From contig JACPQO010000238.1 of the NCBI GenBank assembly GCA_016190405.1, forward strand, positions 1 through 5,285: 5,285 nucleotides of DNA, read 5' to 3'. The translations under genes were made by a program, and so were the position numbers. Shown here one piece after another: positions 1-5,285 of the stretch. Each line of letters begins with the position of its first letter. The stretch's first letter is position 1. Source of the stretch: Chloroflexota bacterium. Its GTDB lineage: Bacteria; Chloroflexota; Dehalococcoidia; SM23-28-2; RBG-16-64-32. Below the pieces are notes generated by a model. The model was not told where the DNA came from, did not search any database, and was given only the letters and a program-made list of their open reading frames with translations.

Positions 1-351
1 ATGTACACGGACCCGACCCGCATCCACGCCACCGATCCCGGCCACGTACGAGGCAACCCCGTCTTCGTCTACCACGACGCCTTCAACGACGACAAGGAGG
101 AGGTGGAGGAGCTGAAGCGCCGCTACCGCCGCGGCAAGGTAGGCGACGTGGAAGTGAAGCGGAAGCTGGCAGCCGCGCTCAACCGCTTCCTGGACCCCAT
201 CCGCGAGCGGCGGGCCCGGTTCGCGGCCCAGCCGGGGCTGGTGGACGAGATCATCCGCGAGGGCTCCGCTCGGGCGCGGGAGGAGTGCCGGCGCACCCTG
301 GCCGAGGCGCGGGAAGCGATGGGGCTGACGTACTTTCGGGAGATGGAGTGA
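1..351 (+). CDS. trpS: Tryptophanyl-tRNA synthetase, C-terminal part (5' truncated by window edge)
   Basis: This is the C-terminal ~116 residues of a class I tryptophanyl-tRNA synthetase, the cytoplasmic enzyme that charges tRNA-Trp with tryptophan using ATP. Visible family segments are [15 protein letters not shown] (residues 1-15), the [10 protein letters not shown] segment (19-28), [20 protein letters not shown] (46-65) and PIRERRARF (67-75), followed by the terminal helix ending in [10 protein letters not shown]. The full family length is about 330 residues, so the Rossmann domain with its HIGH and KMSKS motifs lies upstream of the window. The Met at position 1 is an internal residue at the edge, not the start. 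The stop TGA (349-351) shares its last base with the ATG of the following four-helix-bundle gene. Placing trpS beside trp biosynthesis genes makes functional sense. Identification is from remembered family sequence, with no search run. Confidence 0.93.
   Translation: MYTDPTRIHATDPGHVRGNPVFVYHDAFNDDKEEVEELKRRYRRGKVGDVEVKRKLAAALNRFLDPIRERRARFAAQPGLVDEIIREGSARAREECRRTLAEAREAMGLTYFREME
338..342 (+). promoter_or_regulatory. Shine-Dalgarno for the four-helix-bundle gene
   Basis: GGGAG lies inside the last codons of trpS, eight bases before the ATG at 351. It supports 351 as the start rather than an in-frame position further up inside trpS. It also suggests translational coupling, because the trpS stop and this ATG overlap as TGATG. 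Confidence 0.5.
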
Positions 352-872
352 TGCGGGAAGAGAACCAAGAACCTAGAACCAAGAACCAGCCGAGCACAAA
401 CCAACAAACCAAAAACCAACAAACCTACAATTTCCGAAAGCTGGACGTTTGGCAACGGGCTCAGGCGCTAACCCTGCACATCATCGCGACCTTGAAGCCT
501 TTGCCGAACGACGTGGTCGTGTCCACCATCAGCAGGCAATTGATTGCGTCGTCAGGATCCATTGCCGCGAACATAGCCGAGGGACTTGGCCGTTTCTCGC
601 CGGCCGCCTACAAAAATCACCTTCAGATAGCCAAGGGATCGGCATGCGAGACGGACAGTTGGCTGCATCTTCTGCGGGAGGCGGGATACCTGAGCGCGGA
701 GGTGGAAGGGCAGCTACACAGGGAGTGCCTCGACCTTGTGGCCATCCTGACCAGCAAGATACATGACTTGGGCAGTGCTGGAGCGCCAGCGACAGGGCTT
801 GCGTGTCAAGGAGGAATCCCAGAGTTACGACATCGAAGACCCCGTTGGGCCGTAGGTTTTGCTGGTTTGTAG
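351..872 (+). CDS. Four-helix-bundle protein (S23 / 23S rRNA intervening-sequence protein family), probable frameshift near the 3' end
   Basis: A small protein of the TIGR02436-like family, whose members occur in 23S rRNA intervening sequences and as free genes; the molecular function is not established. With ATG 351 as start, residues 1-25 are a Q/N/T-rich tail that is simply the translation of a short-repeat array. The family domain begins at NFRKLDVWQRA (27-37). It contains the hallmark SGSIAANIAEGLGR (68-81) and the helix-3 segment AYKNHLQIAKGSACETDSW (86-104). Helix 4 starts at about residue 121 (QLHRECLDLVAILTSKI). From about residue 138 the reading frame becomes Gly/Pro/Ala-rich and low in GC3. 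The +1 frame (763-855) looks more like the expected end of helix 4, so a one-base shift near 759-763 is likely. Sampled GC (~58%) is below the flanking trp genes. The gene overlaps the trpS stop and precedes trpE by 24 bases. Family assignment is firm; the C-terminus and functionality are uncertain. Confidence 0.82.
   Translation: MREENQEPRTKNQPSTNQQTKNQQTYNFRKLDVWQRAQALTLHIIATLKPLPNDVVVSTISRQLIASSGSIAANIAEGLGRFSPAAYKNHLQIAKGSACETDSWLHLLREAGYLSAEVEGQLHRECLDLVAILTSKIHDLGSAGAPATGLACQGGIPELRHRRPRWAVGFAGL
362..430 (+). repeat. Left short-repeat array (GAACCWR heptads, then AAACCAAC units)
   Basis: Four consecutive heptads of form GAACC(A/T)(A/G) occupy 362-389. After an eight-base break, 398-427 holds 7-8-bp units AAACCAAC, AAACCAA, AAACCAAC, AAACCTA. 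The array is in frame within the four-helix-bundle gene and encodes the Q/N/T-rich N-terminal tail. Its last 18 bases (413-430) are the exact reverse complement of 867-884. Confidence 0.88.
763..855 (+). other. Frame-shifted C-terminal segment of the four-helix-bundle protein
   Basis: Read in frame 1 this stretch gives MTWAVLERQRQGLRVKEE followed by SQSYDIEDPVGP and a TAG at 853-855. It is a charged, helix-compatible sequence that continues helix 4 of the upstream frame if a single base near 762 is removed. By hand count, 22 of 30 third positions are G/C, against 13 of 35 in the annotated frame over the same stretch. A stop at 748-750 blocks this frame upstream, so it is unlikely to be a stand-alone gene. 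The TAG lies within the first unit of the right repeat tract. Confidence 0.55.
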
Positions 873-888
873 GTTTGTTGGTTTGAGG
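852..888 (+). repeat. Right repeat tract, inverted copy of the left array
   Basis: Two tandem units are present: GTAGGTTTTGCTGGTTT (852-868) and GTAGGTTTGTTGGTTT (869-884). The second unit plus the preceding TT is perfectly complementary to 413-430 over 18 bases. After two mismatches (885-886), 887-889 is again complementary to 408-410. The tract follows the coding end of the four-helix-bundle gene directly and abuts the trpE ribosome-binding site. It carries stop codons in all three forward frames: TAG 853, TAG 870 and TGA 884. Confidence 0.88.
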
Positions 889-889
889 T
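885..889 (+). promoter_or_regulatory. Shine-Dalgarno of trpE
   Basis: GAGGT with a seven-base spacer to ATG 897. It starts at the first base beyond the 18-bp inverted-repeat arm. Its GGT could pair with ACC at 408-410 if the arms fold together in the transcript. Confidence 0.65.
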
Positions 890-896
890 AGCCGCC

Positions 897-2405
<1,509 letters not shown>

Positions 2406-2411
2406 GGGGCC

Positions 2412-2446
2412 GGAAGTAGGAGGTTGGAAGTTGGAGGTTGGAAGTG
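2412..2446 (+). repeat. Heptad repeat array at the trpE-trpG junction
   Basis: Five perfect-length 7-bp units occur in tandem: GGAAGTA, GGAGGTT, GGAAGTT, GGAGGTT, GGAAGTG. They alternate between an A and a G at position 4, giving a 14-bp superperiod. They fill nearly the whole spacer between the trpE stop (2403-2405) and trpG, and the last unit runs into the trpG GTG start codon (2444-2446). The unit resembles the GGTT-type heptads around the four-helix-bundle gene but is not identical to them. Confidence 0.9.
2433..2437 (+). promoter_or_regulatory. Shine-Dalgarno of trpG, supplied by a heptad unit
   Basis: GGAGG with a six-base spacer to GTG 2444. It is part of the fourth heptad unit. The same GGAGG also occurs 14 bases upstream (2419-2423) because of the repeat. 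The spacing favours GTG 2444 over the in-frame TTG at 2438, which would leave no spacer. Confidence 0.7.
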
Positions 2447-3010
2447 CTACTGCTCATCGATAACTACGACAGCTTCACGTACAACCTGTACCAGTACCTG
2501 TGCGAGCTGGGGGCGGACGTGCAGGTGGTGCGCAACGACCAGGCGACGCTGGAGGAGATCGAGGCGCTGGCACCGGAGCGGATCGTGATCTCGCCGGGGC
2601 CGTGCACGCCCAAGGAGGCGGGGATCAGCGTGCCCCTGGTGCGCCACTTCGCCGGGCGGCTGCCGATCCTGGGCGTGTGCCTCGGGCACCAGGCCATCGG
2701 CGAGGCGTTCGGTGGCGTCGTGGCTGGGGCGGGCGAGATCCTGCACGGGAAGACGTCGCTGATCCACCACAAGGGTGCGGGCGTCCTGCGTGGGCTGCCC
2801 GACCCGTTTGAGGCCACGCGCTACCACTCGCTGGCGATCCAACGGGAGGGGTTCCCGGACGACGAGCTGGAGGTGACGGCGGAGACGGACAGCGGGGTGA
2901 TCATGGCGGTGCGTCACAAGCGGCACGCCATCGAGGGGGTGCAGTTCCACCCGGAGTCGATCCTGACGTCGGTGGGGCACGACCTGCTGCGGAACTTCCT
3001 GGAGATATGA
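2444..3010 (+). CDS. trpG: Anthranilate synthase component II, glutamine amidotransferase subunit
   Basis: A class I (triad) glutamine amidotransferase that hydrolyses glutamine and channels ammonia to TrpE. From GTG 2444 the protein is 188 residues, normal for stand-alone TrpG, and starts with the family's usual [15 protein letters not shown]. Visible motifs are SPGP (50-53, oxyanion region), the nucleophile elbow GVCLGHQ (77-83, Cys79), HGKTS (101-105), RYHSL (126-130) and FHPES (168-172, with His169 and Glu171 completing the triad). There is no extra phosphoribosyltransferase domain, so this is not a TrpG-TrpD fusion. An extension to TTG 2438 would add only Met-Glu and lose the ribosome-binding-site spacing. 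It could also serve PabB, as many TrpG proteins do, but its position behind trpE makes TrpG the main role. The stop is eight bases before the AlbA_2 gene. Confidence 0.96.
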   Translation: MLLLIDNYDSFTYNLYQYLCELGADVQVVRNDQATLEEIEALAPERIVISPGPCTPKEAGISVPLVRHFAGRLPILGVCLGHQAIGEAFGGVVAGAGEILHGKTSLIHHKGAGVLRGLPDPFEATRYHSLAIQREGFPDDELEVTAETDSGVIMAVRHKRHAIEGVQFHPESILTSVGHDLLRNFLEI

Positions 3011-3018
3011 TGACGTAG

Positions 3019-3915
3019 ATGCTGAGAGATGAATTCGACGAAATCTTAAAAGGACTTGAGTCTCAGACCGTGGAGTTCAAGACATCTCCTGCTGAGCAAT
3101 CGGCAGGTATTCAAACTATGGTAGCCTTTGCCAATTCCCAGGGCGGCAAAGTCTTTTTCGGCGTGAAGGATGATGGTACGGTCGTCGGCGTGGACATGGG
3201 CAAGAATACTTTGGAGAATCTGTCGACTGCGATTAGGGATCACACGTATCCGTCGCTACCTGTTGATTCTATTGAAGAGATCGACTTCGACGGCAAGAAG
3301 GTAGTCCTAGTGGAATGCCCCAGCGACGTGCCACCGGTCGTGGGCGTCTACCTTTGTTCAACCAGTTCCATTCCGCTGGATCAACCTGTTGATGTACACA
3401 ATCTGCAGGCCTATCGGCGGGTCGGAAAAAGCACTCTGCAAGAGGACTTTATGCGCCTTCGAAAGCCCCAGCCCTCAGATCCGAGGTTGCGTTTGTCGCT
3501 GTTCCAGGGCTCCGTATACATAGACTCTCCCGGTGAGGGAGAGATCACTGGTCGCGCTTGGATTGAGGAGAATTCCGCTACCGCGCACAGCATCTCTTTC
3601 CATCTGGATGCCCTCGACCAGCAGAGTCCTGATACCTATGCAGACATCCCATATCCTGCCGGGGGCGCCTTCATTGATAGGGTTCCACTTGTCAATGCCG
3701 CCCTGTTCCAATTCACAAACGTCGGTCTGACCAGTCTTCCTGCGCAGATCACAGTAAGCGTCCGTTATAGTGATGACTGGGGTTTGATCTGGGAGGCATC
3801 CCGCCGCATCCTCCCACGAATCAAGGGAATGAACTTGTTGCTGGTAGATTCAGGGAACTTCAGGCGGCGGATCGTCTGCTTCCCGCCAAAAGCAAATCGA
3901 GGGGTAACACCATGA
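3019..3915 (+). CDS. AlbA_2 / Schlafen-domain protein with a C-terminal beta-rich region, inserted in the trp operon
   Basis: Residues about 8-147 look like the AlbA_2 (Schlafen) domain, often annotated as 'ATP-binding protein'. Visible elements are ESQTVEFKTS (14-23), the helix IQTMVAFANSQGGKVFFGVK (31-50), DDGTVVGV (51-58), KKVVLVECP (93-101) and AYRRVGKSTL (131-140). Glu14, Glu19 and Asp51/52 resemble the acidic cluster that makes some Schlafen proteins RNA nucleases; activity here is inference. Residues about 155-298 are rich in predicted beta strands and I do not recognise them. There is no signal peptide or membrane segment. Sampled GC is 50-62% against 73-80% in trpE/trpD samples, with many AT-ending codons, which indicates acquisition from elsewhere. 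ATG 3019 has only a weak distant GGAG (3001-3004). The last five residues are translated from the trpD ribosome-binding region and the stop overlaps trpD as ATGA, so the original C-terminus may have ended earlier. No trp-pathway role is known. Confidence 0.82.
   Translation: MLRDEFDEILKGLESQTVEFKTSPAEQSAGIQTMVAFANSQGGKVFFGVKDDGTVVGVDMGKNTLENLSTAIRDHTYPSLPVDSIEEIDFDGKKVVLVECPSDVPPVVGVYLCSTSSIPLDQPVDVHNLQAYRRVGKSTLQEDFMRLRKPQPSDPRLRLSLFQGSVYIDSPGEGEITGRAWIEENSATAHSISFHLDALDQQSPDTYADIPYPAGGAFIDRVPLVNAALFQFTNVGLTSLPAQITVSVRYSDDWGLIWEASRRILPRIKGMNLLLVDSGNFRRRIVCFPPKANRGVTP
3899..3904 (+). promoter_or_regulatory. Shine-Dalgarno of trpD
   Basis: GAGGGG with a seven-base spacer (TAACACC) to ATG 3912. 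It lies inside the last codons of the AlbA_2 gene and fixes the trpD start. It probably belongs to the original trpD leader rather than to the inserted gene. Confidence 0.7.
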
Positions 3916-4922
3916 TCCGCGAAGCGCTTGACGCCATCGTGAACCAGGGGCGCGACCTGAGCGAGGAAGAGGCCGCCGGCGCCATGGGGGAGATCATGGC
4001 CGGCGAGGCGACCCCGGCCCAGATCGGGGCGCTCCTGATCGCCCTGCGCATGAAGGGGGAGACGGTGGAGGAGATCGCCGGCATGGCGCGGGTGATGCGG
4101 GAGCACGCGCTGCGGGTGGAGGTGGACGGCCCGCTGGTGGACACCTGCGGCACGGGCGGCGACGCGCGTGGGACGTTCAACGTCTCCACGGCGGCGGCGT
4201 TCGTGGCGGCGGGGGCGGGCGCACGGGTGGCCAAGCACGGCAACCGGGCCATGAGCAGCGCCTGCGGCTCGGCGGACGTGCTGGAGGCGCTGGGGGCGAA
4301 GATCGACCTGTCGCCGGAGCAGGTGGCGCGCTGTATCCGCGAGACGGGGTTCGGGTTCATGTTCGCGCAGTCGTTCCACCCGGCGATGAAGCACGCCGCA
4401 GGCCCGCGGCGGGAGCTGGGGGTGCGGACGGTGTTCAACATCCTGGGCCCGCTGACCAACCCCGCCGGGGCGAAGGCGCAGCTCCTGGGGGTGCCGCGGC
4501 CGGAGCTGGCGCCGAAGATGGCCGCCGTCCTCCAGCGGCTGAGCTGCTCGCACGCGCTGGTGGTGCACGGCGAGGACGGCCTGGACGAGCTATCGCTGAG
4601 CGGGCCATCGACGGTCCACGAGGTACGGGGCGAGACGATACGCCAGTACAGCGTGTCGCCGGAGGAGTTGGGCCTGCGACGGGCGCCGCTGGAGGCGTTG
4701 CGCGGCGGGACGCCCGAGGAGAACGCGACCGCGCTGCGGGCGGTGCTGGGCGGCGAGCGTGGCCCGCTGCGCGACATCGTGGTGTTGAACGCGGCGGCGG
4801 CGCTGGTCGTGGCCGGACGGGCGAGCGACCTGCGGGACGGGGCGCGACAGGCCGAGCAGGCGCTCGACGGGGGCGCGGCGAGCGCGCTTCTCGAGCGGGC
4901 GCGCGAGGCCTCCCACAGATGA
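3912..4922 (+). CDS. trpD: Anthranilate phosphoribosyltransferase
   Basis: The enzyme transfers the phosphoribosyl group of PRPP to anthranilate, giving phosphoribosylanthranilate, and works as a cytoplasmic homodimer in the family. The 336 residues are full length. Visible parts are the N-terminal helical domain with [20 protein letters not shown] (26-45), the PRPP-binding DTCGTGGD (77-84), [14 protein letters not shown] (90-103), [20 protein letters not shown] (108-127), [18 protein letters not shown] (156-173), [10 protein letters not shown] (176-185) and the metal-binding DGLDE (222-226). In the KHGNR loop [10 protein letters not shown] replaces the commoner SVSSKSGSAD, a tolerated-looking variation. 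Start ATG 3912 has a good GAGGGG site. It overlaps the AlbA_2 stop by four bases (ATGA) and its own stop overlaps trpC in the same way, so translational coupling is likely across this part of the operon. Confidence 0.97.
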   Translation: MIREALDAIVNQGRDLSEEEAAGAMGEIMAGEATPAQIGALLIALRMKGETVEEIAGMARVMREHALRVEVDGPLVDTCGTGGDARGTFNVSTAAAFVAAGAGARVAKHGNRAMSSACGSADVLEALGAKIDLSPEQVARCIRETGFGFMFAQSFHPAMKHAAGPRRELGVRTVFNILGPLTNPAGAKAQLLGVPRPELAPKMAAVLQRLSCSHALVVHGEDGLDELSLSGPSTVHEVRGETIRQYSVSPEELGLRRAPLEALRGGTPEENATALRAVLGGERGPLRDIVVLNAAAALVVAGRASDLRDGARQAEQALDGGAASALLERAREASHR

Positions 4923-5285
4923 GCGCGAGCGTGCTCGGGCGCATCGTCGCGGCCACTCGCGAGCGCGTGCACCAGCGCAAGCGCGAGTTCCCGATCGAGC
5001 GCATCCTGGCCCAGGCGCCGACGCCGGGGGCGCGGCGTCCGTTCGGCGACGCGCTGCGCCAGGCGGACCGCGTGAACGTGATCGGGGAGTTCAAGCGCCG
5101 CTCGCCGTCGCGCGGCGTGATCCGCGAGGACCTGCACCCGGTCGCCGTGGCTCAGGCCTACGAGATCGCCGGTGCCGCGGCGCTCTCGGTGCTGACAGAC
5201 GAGCCGTTCTTCGGGGGGCAGCTCCAGGACCTGCAGGAGGCGCGCGCGGCCACGCTGCTGCCGACGCTGCGCAAGGACTTCATCG
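4919..5285 (+). CDS. trpC: Indole-3-glycerol-phosphate synthase, N-terminal part (3' truncated by window edge)
   Basis: This enzyme cyclises carboxyphenylamino-deoxyribulose phosphate to indole-3-glycerol phosphate. The 122 codons present start [20 protein letters not shown], the usual N-terminal helix of the family. They then show [15 protein letters not shown] (54-68), [13 protein letters not shown] (88-100) and LRKDFI (117-122). Glu57 and Lys59 match the first Glu and Lys of the known active site, and Lys119 matches the general-acid lysine of the LRKDF motif. The commoner form of the first motif is IAEIK, while here it is IGEFK. ATG 4919 overlaps the trpD stop (ATGA), with GAGG at 4905-4908 as a rather distant ribosome-binding site. 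About half of a ~260-residue protein is visible, so whether it is fused to TrpF cannot be seen. Confidence 0.93.
   Translation, partial: MSASVLGRIVAATRERVHQRKREFPIERILAQAPTPGARRPFGDALRQADRVNVIGEFKRRSPSRGVIREDLHPVAVAQAYEIAGAAALSVLTDEPFFGGQLQDLQEARAATLLPTLRKDFI

Noticed and set aside
285..350. Upstream in-frame start for the four-helix-bundle gene inside trpS
   Set aside because: The 22 extra residues are an out-of-frame reading of trpS and not family-like; ATG 351 has a better-placed GGGAG site.
362..430. CRISPR array
   Set aside because: Units of 7-8 bp without spacers; this is a simple tandem repeat.
763..855. Independent small gene starting at ATG 763
   Set aside because: No ribosome-binding site seen and only 30 codons; better explained as the shifted C-terminus of the upstream protein.
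351..872. Diversity-generating retroelement accessory protein (Avd)
   Set aside because: Avd is also a four-helix bundle, but there is no reverse transcriptase or template/variable repeat pair in the window, and the NIAEG motif fits the S23/IVP family.
352..896. trp attenuator or T-box ahead of trpE
   Set aside because: No leader peptide with clustered Trp codons, no T-box-like conserved sequence and no hairpin plus U-run could be found by eye.
2438..2440. TTG start for trpG
   Set aside because: It abuts GGAGG with no spacer, while GTG 2444 has a six-base spacer and gives the usual [12 protein letters not shown]-terminus.
3765..3785. TATAGT-like -10 element as an internal promoter for trpD
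   Set aside because: No convincing -35 element at the right spacing; likely chance in lower-GC sequence.
3860..5137. Long open frames on the - strand opposite trpD and trpC
   Set aside because: Ala/Arg/Ser-rich low-complexity translations opposite well-supported genes; no recognisable domain.

Overview
The window is a segment of a tryptophan operon from a GC-rich bacterium. The housekeeping genes have GC near 70-80% in hand-counted samples, strong GC3 bias and Arg/Glu-rich proteins. The order is trpS (3' end only), a four-helix-bundle protein gene, trpE, trpG, a Schlafen AlbA_2-type gene, trpD and trpC (5' end only). All genes are on the + strand and tightly packed. I cannot fix the taxon from sequence alone. 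The gene style, and the combination of four-helix-bundle genes with AACC/GGTT heptad repeats, would fit Chloroflexota or a similar thermophilic lineage, but that is a low-confidence guess from memory.

Layout: 1-351 is the C-terminal third of tryptophanyl-tRNA synthetase. Positions 351-888 hold a four-helix-bundle (S23/IVP-like) gene. A short-repeat array sits inside its 5' end (362-430) and the same repeat unit, inverted, lies just after it (852-888). Positions 897-2405 are anthranilate synthase component I. Positions 2406-2443 are an intergenic spacer made almost entirely of 7-bp repeats (array 2412-2446), which supply the trpG ribosome-binding site. Positions 2444-3010 are the glutamine amidotransferase subunit. 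Positions 3019-3915 are a clearly lower-GC AlbA_2 (Schlafen-type) gene wedged between trpG and trpD. Positions 3912-4922 are anthranilate phosphoribosyltransferase, and 4919-5285 are the start of indole-3-glycerol-phosphate synthase.

How the genes work together: TrpE and TrpG make anthranilate from chorismate and glutamine, TrpD attaches the phosphoribosyl group, and TrpC closes the indole ring. TrpS charges tRNA with the end product. TrpF, TrpB and TrpA would be expected downstream, outside the window. Neither the four-helix-bundle gene nor the AlbA_2 gene has a known role in this pathway, and both look like later arrivals. Each is joined to a trp-operon neighbour by a stop/start overlap (trpS/four-helix TGATG, AlbA_2/trpD ATGA), so co-transcription may survive.

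The most interesting feature is the four-helix-bundle cassette. It has an 18-bp perfect inverted repeat (413-430 / 867-884), a probable +1 frameshift in its fourth helix, stop codons in all three frames within its right repeat tract, and a right arm that abuts the trpE Shine-Dalgarno. A related heptad array with no gene attached sits at the trpE-trpG junction.
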